Part shown: piece by piece, positions 19,348 to 29,355 of the stretch | How positions within the stretch are numbered: position 1 is the stretch's first letter | Layout of the letters: the number at the start of each line of letters is the position of its first letter | NCBI RefSeq assembly: GCF_029433115.1 | Contig: NZ_JARNTV010000005.1 | Location: forward strand, 62,001-126,000 | Source: Sphingomonas sp. AOB5 | GTDB taxonomy: Bacteria > Pseudomonadota > Alphaproteobacteria > Sphingomonadales > Sphingomonadaceae | Direction: 5' to 3' | DNA: 64,000 nucleotides | Program-made: the position numbers and the translations under genes | The notes under the pieces: generated by a model | Database searches by the model: none | The model's input: the letters and a program-made list of their open reading frames with translations, nothing else | What the model was told of the DNA's origin: nothing

Positions 19348-21093
19348 GTGACCGAGAAGAGCGGAGCAGACATCCTGATCGAGACGCTGTGCGATCTCGG
19401 TGTGGAAGTCATCTTCGGCTATCCGGGCGGCGCCGTGCTTCCCATTTACGATGCGATCTTCAAGCAGGACCGCATCAAGCACATCCTCGTCCGCCACGAA
19501 CAGGCCGCGACCCATGCCGCGGAAGGCTATGCCCGCTCGACCGGCAAGCCCGGCGTGGTGCTCGTCACTTCGGGCCCGGGCGCGACCAACGCGGTCACCG
19601 GCATCACCGATGCGCTGATGGATTCGATCCCGATGGTGGTCATCACCGGGCAGGTCCCGACCGCGCTGATCGGCACCGACGCGTTCCAGGAAGCCGACAC
19701 CGTCGGCATCACGCGCCACTGCACCAAGCATAATTATCTGGTGAAGGACCCGGCCAAGCTGGTCGATGTCGTCACCGAGGCTTTCCATATCGCCACCACC
19801 GGCCGCCCCGGCCCGGTCGTGGTCGATATCCCCAAGGACGTGCAGGTTGCCACCGCGCGGCCCGGCACCGCCAACGCGATCCGCCACGCCACCTATCGTC
19901 CGCAGACCGAAGCCGATCCGGCGAAGATCCAGGAAGCGGTCGACATGCTCGCCGCGGCCGAGCGTCCGATCTTCTACACCGGCGGCGGGATCATCAATTC
20001 CGGCCCCGAAGCCACGCGCCTGCTGCGCGAATTGGCTGAGCTGACCGGTGCGCCGGTCACGTCGACACTGATGGGTCTGGGCGCCTTCCCGGCCTCGTCG
20101 GACAAGTGGCTCGGCATGCTGGGCATGCACGGCACCTACGAAGCAAACATGGCGATGAACCGCGCCGACCTGATCATCGCGATCGGATCGCGGTTCGACG
20201 ATCGCGTGACCGGCCGCCTCGACGCGTTCAGCCCGAACAGCCGCAAGGTCCACATCGATATCGACCGGTCGTCGATCAACAAGAATGTCCGTGTCGACCT
20301 GCCGATCATCGCCGACTGTGCCAGCGCGCTGGCGGACATGGTTGCGGCATGGAAGTCGCGCCAGCATCCCAAGCCCGATCTTTCCGAGTGGTTCCGCCGG
20401 ATCGACGGCTGGCGTGCGCGCCGCTGCCTCGATTTCCCGGAAAAGGGCGATGCGATCATGCCGCAGCGGGCGATCCGCGCGCTGTATGAAGCGACAAAGG
20501 ACAAGTCGCCGATCATCACCACCGAAGTGGGCCAGCACCAGATGTGGGCTGCCCAGCATTTCCACTTCGAGGATCCGAACAAGTGGCTGACCAGCGGCGG
20601 TCTCGGCACGATGGGCTATGGCCTGCCCGCCGCGATCGGCGCGCAGCTTGGCAACCCGAACGATCTGGTGATCGACATCGCCGGCGAAGCCTCGATCCAG
20701 ATGAACATCCAGGAACTGGCCACCGCGACCCAGTATCGCCTGCCGGTCAAGATCTTCATCCTGAACAACGAATATATGGGCATGGTCCGCCAGTGGCAGG
20801 AACTGACCTATTCGAGCCGCTATTCGGAAAGCTATTCCGACGCGCTGCCCGATTTCGTGAAGCTCGCAGAGGCCTATGGCTGGAAGGGTATCAAGATCGA
20901 AGGCAATGACCAGCTCGATGCCGGCATCGCCGAGATGCTGGCCTATGACGGCCCCGTCATGGTCGATTGCCGCGTGGCAAAGCTCGCCAATTGCTTCCCG
21001 ATGATCCCGTCGGGCGCGGCACATACCGACATGATCCTCGAAGGCAACGAAGTCTCCGGCGAAATGGACGACGAAGCGAAGGCGCTGGTGTGA
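19348..21093 (+). CDS. ilvB: Acetolactate synthase large subunit
   Basis: ThDP enzyme that makes acetolactate or acetohydroxybutyrate for branched-chain amino acids. 581 residues with the ThDP glutamate in GYPGGAVLPIYDA...RHEQAATHAAEGYAR, a FAD/ThDP middle domain, and the ThDP signature ending NNEYMGMVRQWQEL. The GDA that usually opens that signature reads GEAS here. The GTG start follows AAGGAG. The stop overlaps the next gene's GTG. The leader 19260-19347 shows no obvious run of Val, Ile or Leu codons, so I see no attenuator. Confidence 0.95.
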   Translation: MTEKSGADILIETLCDLGVEVIFGYPGGAVLPIYDAIFKQDRIKHILVRHEQAATHAAEGYARSTGKPGVVLVTSGPGATNAVTGITDALMDSIPMVVITGQVPTALIGTDAFQEADTVGITRHCTKHNYLVKDPAKLVDVVTEAFHIATTGRPGPVVVDIPKDVQVATARPGTANAIRHATYRPQTEADPAKIQEAVDMLAAAERPIFYTGGGIINSGPEATRLLRELAELTGAPVTSTLMGLGAFPASSDKWLGMLGMHGTYEANMAMNRADLIIAIGSRFDDRVTGRLDAFSPNSRKVHIDIDRSSINKNVRVDLPIIADCASALADMVAAWKSRQHPKPDLSEWFRRIDGWRARRCLDFPEKGDAIMPQRAIRALYEATKDKSPIITTEVGQHQMWAAQHFHFEDPNKWLTSGGLGTMGYGLPAAIGAQLGNPNDLVIDIAGEASIQMNIQELATATQYRLPVKIFILNNEYMGMVRQWQELTYSSRYSESYSDALPDFVKLAEAYGWKGIKIEGNDQLDAGIAEMLAYDGPVMVDCRVAKLANCFPMIPSGAAHTDMILEGNEVSGEMDDEAKALV

Positions 21094-21527
21094 TTAGCGC
21101 GCCCGAGGTGATAACACCCGCGGATGAGTTGCTCGTTCGTTTCGAGATCACTGACGGACTCGTGTTCGCCATCGATCTCAGGCCGGACGAGATCGTCATC
21201 GACTGCGCGTTCGACACGTTCGTTTCCACGAACAATTGGACGAGACAGCCGGCGCGCATCCGATTGAAGGATCCGGCAGGCTGTGATCTCGCATTCCAAT
21301 ATCCCAAGGATTACGGCCTGATCTACGCGGGTGAGCATGGCAGCTTTTCGGAGATCCGCGCGAGCGGCCCACTCGATGCCGCCGAGTTCTTCCTCTCCTT
21401 TTCCTATGGCGCGATCCGCGTGAGCCGGTGCATTCTGTCGATCGAACCGCTCGATTGGGATGCCATGGAAAACTTGCATCCGTGGATCCTGCAAGACCGC
21501 ACACCTCCAGGCGAGCACAACGAGTAA
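21090..21527 (+). CDS. Unknown protein between ilvB and ilvN
   Basis: 145 residues beginning with a GTG that overlaps the ilvB stop; an alternative GTG lies at 21108. The sequence is mixed alpha/beta with no signal peptide and three or four cysteines (VIDCAFDTF, AGCDLAF, SRCILSI). Aromatic-rich strands are seen (FFLSFSYGAIRVS, DWDAMENLHPWIL). I do not recognise a family. It sits exactly where ilvB and ilvN are normally adjacent, three bases before the ilvN ATG, and is surely co-translated with them. A role in the branched-chain pathway is possible but unproven. Confidence 0.65.
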   Translation: MISAPEVITPADELLVRFEITDGLVFAIDLRPDEIVIDCAFDTFVSTNNWTRQPARIRLKDPAGCDLAFQYPKDYGLIYAGEHGSFSEIRASGPLDAAEFFLSFSYGAIRVSRCILSIEPLDWDAMENLHPWILQDRTPPGEHNE

Positions 21528-21530
21528 GTC

Positions 21531-22046
21531 ATGCATATCAAACAGGAAGCAAGCGAGCGGCACACGCTCGCCGTCATCGTGGACAACGAGCCGGGCATCC
21601 TCGCCCGCATCGCCGGTCTGTTCACTGCGCGCGGCTATAATATCGAGAGCCTGACGGTCAGCGAGATCACCGACGATCGCGCGGTGAGCCGCATCACCAT
21701 CGTCACCTCCGCCTCGGCGCATGTGATGGAGCAGATCATCGCCCAGCTCGACCGCCTGGTGCCGGTGCACAAGGTGACCGATCTGACCGCGGCTGGCCCC
21801 TATGTCGAGCGCGAGCTGGCGCTGGTGAAGGTCGCCGGGACCGGCGATCACCGGATCGAGGCGCTGCGCCTGGCGGACGTCTATCGCGCCCGCGTGGTCG
21901 ATGCGACGATCTCCAGCTTCGTGTTCGAAGTAACCGGCGGCACCGACAAGATCGACAAGTTCGTCGAGCTGATGCGCGAAGTCGGCCTGGTCGAAGTCGC
22001 GCGCACCGGCGTGGTGGCGATCTCGCGAGGAAAAGAGGCGGCCTGA
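21531..22046 (+). CDS. ilvN: Acetolactate synthase small (regulatory) subunit
   Basis: 171 residues. The N-terminal ACT domain (HTLAVIVDNEPGILARIAGLF, with the valine-site NIESL) is followed by the C-terminal ALS_ss_C region (ALRLADVYRARVVDATISSFVFEVTG). It confers valine feedback inhibition on the large subunit. It lies directly after the unknown gene in the ilv operon. Confidence 0.94.
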   Translation: MHIKQEASERHTLAVIVDNEPGILARIAGLFTARGYNIESLTVSEITDDRAVSRITIVTSASAHVMEQIIAQLDRLVPVHKVTDLTAAGPYVERELALVKVAGTGDHRIEALRLADVYRARVVDATISSFVFEVTGGTDKIDKFVELMREVGLVEVARTGVVAISRGKEAA

Positions 22047-22059
22047 AATTACAACCGTC

Positions 22060-22131
22060 ACCCCGGTGAAAGCCGGGGTCTCAGGCAACAAGCGGAACGT
22101 CCGCGGCATGAGATGCCAGCCTTCGCTGGCA
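22060..22131. repeat. REP-like palindromic element in the ilvN-ilvC gap
   Basis: Two hairpins: ACCCCGG/CCGGGGT (22060-22066 with 22073-22079) and TGCCAGC/GCTGGCA (22114-22120 with 22125-22131), joined by a spacer. The first hairpin recurs after leuA at 42050-42071. Extragenic palindromes of the form accccgg...ccggggt are widespread in sphingomonads. Lying inside the ilv operon, it may set ilvC mRNA level or stability. Confidence 0.65.
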
Positions 22132-22148
22132 TGACGCAAACTTGCTGA

Positions 22149-23183
<1,035 letters not shown>

Positions 23184-23214
23184 CGGACTTGGGGCCCAGA
23201 GCCCCGGGGAGAGG

Positions 23215-23249
23215 AAGGCCGCGGACGCTCAGGCGTTCGCGGCCTTTTT
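23215..23249 (+). terminator. Intrinsic terminator of the ilv operon
   Basis: A 14-bp stem (AAGGCCGCGGACGC with GCGTTCGCGGCCTT, one G-U pair), a 4-base loop and a run of five T at 23245-23249. It is the clearest intrinsic terminator in the window. A weaker GGGGC/GCCCC hairpin precedes it at about 23191-23205. Confidence 0.9.
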
Positions 23250-23256
23250 CATGTCC

Positions 23257-23400
23257 TCAGCGGCACTGGTTGGCGAGTTGCGCGACCAGCGGATCGTAAT
23301 CCAGTTCGAGTGGCGCGAAGGCCGCCGGTGCCAGCGTGAAGCGCGTCTTGGCCGCGCCGGTCCGACGGGCCGTGGGAAGCAAGTGACGAAGCAGTCGCAT
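23257..23400 (-). CDS. Small basic protein, 47 residues
   Basis: The ATG at 23400 has a very strong GGGAGGG ribosome site eight bases upstream. The frame then runs 47 codons with the GC-rich third positions of the neighbours. The product begins MRLLRHLLPTARRTGAAKTR (basic) and ends in an acidic, aliphatic half (LELDYDPLVAQLANQC). The stop lies just beyond the ilv terminator, so transcription from the two sides converges there. No family is recognised. The ribosome site and codon bias argue for a real gene. Confidence 0.6.
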   Translation of the reverse strand: MRLLRHLLPTARRTGAAKTRFTLAPAAFAPLELDYDPLVAQLANQCR

Positions 23401-23468
23401 GGGCTTTACCCTCCCTATGATGCCCCATCATAACCGCTCCGGATTTACAGGAGATTGCTGGCCGCATC

Positions 23469-23909
23469 GTGGTATTCACAGGCATGGCACGCGCAGACCA
23501 GACCGAGATCCGCATGCGGATCGTGATCGAGCAACCGGTGACCGGCGTGCTCCACAGCCTTCAGGAGGGCGACGACAAGGTCCTCGACCCGAAATACTCT
23601 AAAGACGGCGAGCCGCTGCCATTCGACTTCCCGGTACGCATCGCCCCCGGCCCCAAATTCTTCGGCGATCAGGTCCGCCGCGAAGGGCCGGAACGCCGCT
23701 TCGTCTATATCCGGATCGGCCAGAGTGCGGGCGACTGCCAGTCGCCCTGGACCCGCCGGATGAAGATCGACATCCACGACACGCCGCAGGACCTGCTCGA
23801 CCGCGCGATGGCGGGCGAAGGCGTGGTGGAACTGACCGTGGGCGGCACTGGGAAGGACGGCACACCGGCTTGCGCGACGGTACGGGTGACGGGGCGGCGG
23901 ATTGTGTAA
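23469..23909 (+). CDS. DUF5990-like small protein
   Basis: 146 residues from the GTG at 23469; ATG codons at 23484 and 23514 are alternatives, and the last would begin exactly at the conserved-looking MRIVIEQPVTGVLHSLQEG. The domain continues with DFPVRIAPGPKFFGDQVRREG, FVYIRIGQSAG and a C-terminal beta-rich half. This pattern resembles the DUF5990 family. It is a cytosolic protein of unknown function. Confidence 0.6.
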   Translation: MVFTGMARADQTEIRMRIVIEQPVTGVLHSLQEGDDKVLDPKYSKDGEPLPFDFPVRIAPGPKFFGDQVRREGPERRFVYIRIGQSAGDCQSPWTRRMKIDIHDTPQDLLDRAMAGEGVVELTVGGTGKDGTPACATVRVTGRRIV

Positions 23910-23948
23910 CGATCACCGCCACCGATCATTAGCGGTCAGGTGCCGGAT

Positions 23949-24920
23949 ATGGCATGTCAGCCCGATATGCTGATGCAGACCGCTCTCCTAAGTCTTATTT
24001 TCGCCTTCGGCGCTGCTCCGCACTTATCCGAACCCGTGCCGCGTTCGATACCCTGCCCGGCCGACCCCGAACTAGCCAACTTGCTGGCTGGATCGAACCT
24101 TGTCCTGATCGGAAGGATGACGGCGCCGGCCCAGCTCGCCGGGGAAGCGGAGAAGCCATCACCCGGCTATCTGGATATTCCGGTGGTAGTCGATGGGGTG
24201 CTGAAGGGTGATGCCGCCGATCACGTGAGCCTGCGCTTCTATCCCAAGGATGCGCCTTACAAGCCATCGAATGACGATGTTCTCCGCCTTACGGGCGTGC
24301 CGGCGATCCTTTTCCTGACGCGCGCGGAAGACGGCCTCTATTTCGCGGGCTACACGCCGGGTGCGCTGACGCGCGCCACCGATCTTGCCGTGGGAACGAC
24401 CCGCGCGGAGATATCGAGGCAGGAACAGATCGCCGGCGCCTGGCGGATCGACACCCGCCTGCCGCGCTTCGGAGAAGTCAGAACCTTGATTGCCCGCCTG
24501 GGCCATGTCCGTGACGATGCACAACGGAGTATTTTCGAGCAGCTCGAAGCACTGGGTAGCGAGGCGGTACCTGCGATCATCGCCCAGATGGATGACAGGC
24601 GGCCGCTGCTGACGCAGGAGATTTCCCTGATCAACCATGACCCGGACGCGTTCGAAGGGATCACTCACTACGGACCCGAACAGGTTGTCGATGCACTGAA
24701 CGCAGTGCTGACCCATATCACCGGCGTGAGTTTCGGCTCGATCTCGAACGGCGGATCGGACCGCGAGCGCGACGCCGCAATTGCCGGGTGGCGCGTCTAT
24801 GCGAACGATATCGCCTGCAAGCAGGCCGATAGAGCCAGAGGGAAAGTCACACTAAGACCAACCGGAAACCCTGCGTTTCCCACTCGTTGTTTGACGCGAG
24901 CCGATCGCGCACAGAGATAA
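23949..24920 (+). CDS. Hypothetical exported protein
   Basis: About 323 residues. The ATG at 23949 has AGG eight bases upstream; ATGs at 23967 and 23973 would give a tighter signal peptide (MLMQTALLSLIFAFGAAPH). The mature part has a Cys-containing N-terminus (IPCPADPELA), a strand-rich middle (LVLIGRMTAP, YLDIPVVVDGVLKGD, AILFLTRAEDGLYFAGYTPG) and a helical C-terminal half. The middle resembles proteins with a TIMP/NTR-like beta barrel, but this is too weak for a call. Confidence 0.6.
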   Translation: MACQPDMLMQTALLSLIFAFGAAPHLSEPVPRSIPCPADPELANLLAGSNLVLIGRMTAPAQLAGEAEKPSPGYLDIPVVVDGVLKGDAADHVSLRFYPKDAPYKPSNDDVLRLTGVPAILFLTRAEDGLYFAGYTPGALTRATDLAVGTTRAEISRQEQIAGAWRIDTRLPRFGEVRTLIARLGHVRDDAQRSIFEQLEALGSEAVPAIIAQMDDRRPLLTQEISLINHDPDAFEGITHYGPEQVVDALNAVLTHITGVSFGSISNGGSDRERDAAIAGWRVYANDIACKQADRARGKVTLRPTGNPAFPTRCLTRADRAQR

Positions 24921-24947
24921 GGCTCCCCCCAACAGGAGCCCTGCCCC

Positions 24948-25580
24948 ATGCGTTTTCGTGCCCTTGCCATTGTCGCCGCCCTTGCGGTCGCCGCACCCGT
25001 CATCGCCCAGCAGGATCCCGGCACGCCCGGCGCCAAGGACGCCTCGCGCGTAACCGCGGGCACCTATGCCGCCGATCCCACCCACACGCTGGTCGGCTGG
25101 CGCGTCAATCATTTCGGCTTCAACGACTATTTCGGCCTGATCGGCGATGTGAGCGGCACGCTGGTGCTCGATCCCAAGAATCCGAACGCGGCCACGGTCG
25201 ACATCACCATCCCGGTGTCGAAGATCCTCACCGCCAGCGAAGGGCTGAACAAGCATCTGCTCAAGCCCGCCGAAGCCGGCAAGAGCGCAGATTTCTTCGG
25301 CGCCACTCCCGCCGACGCGCGCTTCGTCTCGAAGCGGGTCGCGGCCAGCGGCACCAAGGCCGTGATCACCGGCGACCTGACTCTGAACGGCGTCACCCGC
25401 GAAGTCGCGCTCGACGCCGAGTTCACCGGCGCGGGCGCAAATCCGTACAACAAGAAGGAAACGGTCGGCTTCGAAGCGACCGCCAAGGTGAAGCGCAGCG
25501 ACTTCAACATCGCCTACGGCATCCCGTTGGTGTCGGACGAGGTGGAACTGAACATCACCGTCGCGTTCGAGAAGAAGTAA
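24948..25580 (+). CDS. YceI-family periplasmic protein
   Basis: 210 residues. A signal peptide (about 1-20) is followed by a lipocalin-like YceI beta barrel: AADPTHTLVGWRVNHFGF at the start, then GTLVLDPKNPNAATVDITIP, ADFFGATPADARFVSKRV and VITGDLTLNGVTREVALDAEF. YceI proteins bind polyisoprenoids or related lipids in the periplasm. The ATG is preceded by CAGGAG. It is followed by a strong hairpin and is probably transcribed alone or with the upstream gene 27 bases away. Confidence 0.92.
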   Translation: MRFRALAIVAALAVAAPVIAQQDPGTPGAKDASRVTAGTYAADPTHTLVGWRVNHFGFNDYFGLIGDVSGTLVLDPKNPNAATVDITIPVSKILTASEGLNKHLLKPAEAGKSADFFGATPADARFVSKRVAASGTKAVITGDLTLNGVTREVALDAEFTGAGANPYNKKETVGFEATAKVKRSDFNIAYGIPLVSDEVELNITVAFEKK

Positions 25581-25589
25581 CCGGACCCG

Positions 25590-25617
25590 GGCTCCTCCGG
25601 CACTTGCCGGGGGAGCC
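25590..25617 (+). terminator. Terminator between yceI-like and lysE-like genes
   Basis: A 13-bp stem (GGCTCCTCCGGCA with TGCCGGGGGAGCC, one mismatch) with a two-base loop, followed by a second small hairpin (GCCCC/GGGGC, about 25615-25629). There is no T-run. It separates convergent genes. Confidence 0.65.
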
Positions 25618-25633
25618 CCGTTAAGGGGCCAGT

Positions 25634-26257
25634 CTAGCGCGATACCGCCAGTTGCACCCCGAACGCGATCATCAGCGCACCGCAGGCACGCTCGATGGTG
25701 GTCTTTGCCCGGCGATAGCCGGCGGCGACCGGTCCGGTGGTGAACGCGAACACCACCACGCTGTACCAGATGCATCCGATCGCCAGCACCAAGACCAGCG
25801 CAACCCACAAGGTCGCGGTCTTTTCGGGCGACGGCGCAGCGGCCGAGAATACCGAGGTGTAGAAGGCGATCGCCTTCGCATTCGACAAATTGGTCGCCAG
25901 CCCCGCGCGGAAGGCACGCCAGCCACCTGCCCCCGCCCGTCCCTCGGCAGTCACGACCGGCATCGGCTTGCGGGCGTCGCGCCACAGCTTGAAGCCGATC
26001 CAGAGCAGATAGGCGGCCCCGACGATCTTCAGCGTCATGTGCAGCCAAGGGAACAGCTTGAAGACCACGGCCAGGCCGAACAGGCTTGCCGATGCCCAGA
26101 TCGCGCTGACCGTGAGCACGCCCGCCGCCGTGATCATTGCATCGCGCCGGCCGTGCAGCAGCGCGCGTTGCGCGACGACAACGAAATTCGGTCCGGGACT
26201 CATGACCCCCGCGATCGAAATCAGCGTCAGCGCCACCAGCGCGTGGGTGTCGATCAT
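25634..26257 (-). CDS. LysE/RhtB-family amino-acid exporter
   Basis: 207 residues and six probable membrane segments. The N-terminal signature ALTLISIAGVMSPGPNFVVVAQRAL is that of LysE/RhtB transporters, and NLSNAKAIAFYTSVF is the conserved mid-protein motif. The ATG at 26257 is chosen because GGGGGG lies five bases upstream; an in-frame extension to 26326 has no membrane or family support. The likely substrate is an amino acid or homoserine lactone, which the sequence does not settle. Confidence 0.9.
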   Translation of the reverse strand: MIDTHALVALTLISIAGVMSPGPNFVVVAQRALLHGRRDAMITAAGVLTVSAIWASASLFGLAVVFKLFPWLHMTLKIVGAAYLLWIGFKLWRDARKPMPVVTAEGRAGAGGWRAFRAGLATNLSNAKAIAFYTSVFSAAAPSPEKTATLWVALVLVLAIGCIWYSVVVFAFTTGPVAAGYRRAKTTIERACGALMIAFGVQLAVSR

Positions 26258-26350
26258 ATAGCCCCCCTTTGCTCCTGCGTTGCTCGCACGTGCAGCATGG
26301 CGATGACAAGAGGGTGGCGGCACCACCGGCTGCGCCAGCGGACAAAAGAA

Positions 26351-26380
26351 AACGGCCGGGGTGTTGCCACCCCGGCCGTT
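26351..26380 (-). terminator. Terminator of the TonB-receptor gene
   Basis: A perfect 13-bp stem (AACGGCCGGGGTG with CACCCCGGCCGTT) and a 4-base loop, followed on the minus strand by a T-rich TTCTTTTGTC. Confidence 0.85.
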
Positions 26381-26407
26381 CCCATTTCCCGATTTGCTGT
26401 CCGGGTC

Positions 26408-29119
26408 TTAGAAACCGAAGCGCGCCCGCACGCCATAGAAGCGGGGGTAGCCCGGATAGCCGGCATAGTTGCCGGTCTGCTCGGGCACCGCAAAGCCGGT
26501 GATGTTGTAATACTGGTTGAACAGGTTCTCGACGTAGAATTCACCGCGGATGTTGCCGTCGGTGCTCTGCAGGCCGAGGCGAGCCGAGACCAGCGCATAG
26601 CCGGGGTTGCGGACGACGCCGCGATCCGGGTTCAGCGGGCTACGGCCCGAGATTTCGACTTCGCTGTTATAGCGCATGTCGATGTGGACCAGGCCCTTGA
26701 CGTTGTCGTTGATCCGCGGCTGCCAGGTCAGCGTCGAGGTCACGACATGCTTCGGCTGGTTCTGGACCTGACGACCTTCCAGGCCTGCCAGCGGCGTGCC
26801 GGTGAAGTTGTTCGACGCGTCGTAGCGGGCGTCCAGATAGGTGTAGCCGAGGCGCACCGTGAACGACTGCGACGGACGGATCGTGGCTTCGGCCTCGACG
26901 CCCTTCGAAGTCGACGAGTCGATGTTCTGGACGACGAAGTTGTTGCCGCTGAACACCAGGTTCTGCAGGTCGTGATACTTCGAATAGAAGCCCGCGATGT
27001 TGAAGGTGAACTCGCGGCCCCAGCTGGTCTTGAAACCGATTTCGAACGAGTCGACGGTTTCGCGGCCGAACGCCAGGTCGCTGGCCTGCGCACCGTTGCC
27101 GCCCAGCAGCACCGAATCGAAGGTTGCCTGGTCGAGATTATATCCGCCCGACTTGTAGCCGCGATCGTAGCTGGCATAGCCGAGGATCGACGGGGTGATC
27201 TTATACGCCAGCTTGGCGGTACCGGTGATCTGGCTCTCGTCCTTGTTATGGGCGTAGTTGCCGTTGAACTCGGTGTTCACCGCCGGGTTGCAGCTCAGCA
27301 GGAACAGGTTGTTGAAGATGCCCGCCTGGCGAAGATAGAAGGCATAGGTCGCCGCCGCCGGGTTACCCGCACGCACCTGATCGAAGAAGGCGCAGCTGCC
27401 GGTGTTGTTGTTGATCGAGGCGTTCAATTCCTTCTTCTCGTAGTTCCAGCGCGCACCCAGCGTGATCGCGAACTTGTCGGTCACGTTGATGATGTTGTGC
27501 GTGAACAGCGCGAAGGCGTTGGTCTTGACCCCGAAATTGTCGTTGTTGTTGCCCTGGCCGGGGGTCACGCCCGGCAGCGGGCTGGTCACCAGCGCGGCGA
27601 GGCCCGGAACCACGGCGGTCGGAATGCCCGGGATCACGCAGTTCGCGGCGGGACCGCTGCCGACATTGGCGCGGAAGCAGCCGACCAGAAGGCCGGTCGT
27701 CGGACCATAGGCGGCCTGCAGCGCGGGGATGGTGTTCGGAACCGCCGGGTTGAGCAGCGCGGAGCCGAACAGCGGCACGCCCGAGCCGAGCGAGCCGTAG
27801 AACTGCAGCGGCGTGCCGAAGCCTGCCGGCGGAGCGGCGCCCAGCGCACCTGCGAACACGGTGTCGACGTAGCGGTTGCCGTCATTGCCGAAGCGGACGG
27901 TGTCACGCAGCTCGAGGTCTTCGTTCAGGTAGAAGCCGCCGATCAGCCAGTCGAGCGGACCGGCCGAACCCTGGAAGCGGATTTCCTGCGTGATGTCGCG
28001 GATGTTGTTCTGATAGCCGTCGCGATAGGCGCGATCGATGCCCGAGAAGTCGATGTCCTGGCTGCGCGTGGCGCGCCACTGGCGATAGGCGGTGATCGAG
28101 GTCACCGTCACATTGCCCATGTCCCAGTTCAACTCGGCTGAGAAGCCGTAGTCCTTCACCTGCTCGCCAAAGCTGCGATTGGGCGAGATCGCCATCGTGC
28201 GATGCTCGGGGTTGAAGGTGTAGCTGGTGCCGCTGACGGTGGTCGCGTCGCCGACATACAGGCCGACGCGACCCTGCGAGGCGGCGATGTTGTTGACCAC
28301 CGTGCCCAGCGAACCGCGCGCGATGCTGACGGCGCCGCAGCAGGCTTCGTCGGTCTGCGAATAATCGCCGATAAGCCGCAGCGTGATGTCGCCGGTGTCG
28401 AGCAGCGCCTGGCCGCGGACGTTCCAGCGATCGATGTTGTTGATCTTGCGCGAGGAATTGGCGTCGTTGATGTAGCCATCACGCTTGCGATAGCCACCGT
28501 CGAGGCGCAGCGCGAACTGCTCCGACACCGGGCCGGTGACCGCGCCTTCCAGCTCGTACGCGTTGTAGTTGCCATAGCTGCCTTCGACATAGCCGCCGAA
28601 CTCGAACGCCGGCTGCGCCGTGAAGATCGAGAGCGCACCAGCCGAGGTGTTGCGGCCGAACAGCGTGCCCTGCGGACCGCGCAGCACTTCGACGCGCTCC
28701 AGCTCGGGCAGTTCGGCAAGGGCGACGCCCGCACGCGAGCGGAACACGCCGTCGATGAACACGCCGACTGCAGGTTCGAAGCCCGGATTGTCGCCGGCGG
28801 TGCCGACACCGCGGATCGAAAGCGACGAGCCCGTAGCGGCCGACTGGCCGGTGGTGGTCTGAAGCGACGGCGCCAGCTGCTCGAGGCCCTTCACGTCCTG
28901 AACGCCGGCATTCTCGAGAAGCTCGGCGCCGACGGCGGTCACCGCGATCGGAACCGTCTGCACGGTCTCGTTACGCTGGGTCGCGCGGACGACGATGTCG
29001 TTGGCCGACTGATAGTCCTGGCTGGCGGCGTCTTCCTGCGGCGCGGCGTCCTGCGCCATCGCCGGCGTGGCGAGGAAAACGGTCAGTGCCGATGCGGCAA
29101 GCAGCTGATACTTCTTCAT
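26408..29119 (-). CDS. TonB-dependent receptor
   Basis: 903 residues. A signal peptide (about 1-22) is followed by a plug domain (SANDIVVRATQRNETVQTVP near the TonB box, later FEPAVGVFIDGVFRSR and ELERVEVLRGPQGTLFGRNT). A long beta barrel ends in YGVRARFGF with the C-terminal Phe of outer-membrane proteins. It is typical of the sphingomonad receptors that import scarce carbohydrates, aromatics or siderophores; the ligand is not deducible. The start at 29119 has a strong AGGAGGGGG. A GAGCGG/CCGCTC hairpin sits in the leader at 29151-29168. It is divergent from folE. Confidence 0.93.
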   Translation of the reverse strand: MKKYQLLAASALTVFLATPAMAQDAAPQEDAASQDYQSANDIVVRATQRNETVQTVPIAVTAVGAELLENAGVQDVKGLEQLAPSLQTTTGQSAATGSSLSIRGVGTAGDNPGFEPAVGVFIDGVFRSRAGVALAELPELERVEVLRGPQGTLFGRNTSAGALSIFTAQPAFEFGGYVEGSYGNYNAYELEGAVTGPVSEQFALRLDGGYRKRDGYINDANSSRKINNIDRWNVRGQALLDTGDITLRLIGDYSQTDEACCGAVSIARGSLGTVVNNIAASQGRVGLYVGDATTVSGTSYTFNPEHRTMAISPNRSFGEQVKDYGFSAELNWDMGNVTVTSITAYRQWRATRSQDIDFSGIDRAYRDGYQNNIRDITQEIRFQGSAGPLDWLIGGFYLNEDLELRDTVRFGNDGNRYVDTVFAGALGAAPPAGFGTPLQFYGSLGSGVPLFGSALLNPAVPNTIPALQAAYGPTTGLLVGCFRANVGSGPAANCVIPGIPTAVVPGLAALVTSPLPGVTPGQGNNNDNFGVKTNAFALFTHNIINVTDKFAITLGARWNYEKKELNASINNNTGSCAFFDQVRAGNPAAATYAFYLRQAGIFNNLFLLSCNPAVNTEFNGNYAHNKDESQITGTAKLAYKITPSILGYASYDRGYKSGGYNLDQATFDSVLLGGNGAQASDLAFGRETVDSFEIGFKTSWGREFTFNIAGFYSKYHDLQNLVFSGNNFVVQNIDSSTSKGVEAEATIRPSQSFTVRLGYTYLDARYDASNNFTGTPLAGLEGRQVQNQPKHVVTSTLTWQPRINDNVKGLVHIDMRYNSEVEISGRSPLNPDRGVVRNPGYALVSARLGLQSTDGNIRGEFYVENLFNQYYNITGFAVPEQTGNYAGYPGYPRFYGVRARFGF

Positions 29120-29355
29120 GGGTGCACCCCCTCCTGAAAAAATGACTGGCGAGCGGTCTGTGCCGCTCACGCATTGCTTTTGTTTCTGCTTCACCTAACG
29201 CTGCCAATTTGCGGGCGTCAACGGGAATAGAGGCCGGAACACAGCACATTCCGGCGCTTTTTCCCAAGGCGATACAGGGATGTCACACCGGCAAACATGC
29301 CGAAATCCAGCTTGCCGTAACGGCAACGAAGAATTGGACGGGAAAGACAGGAATA

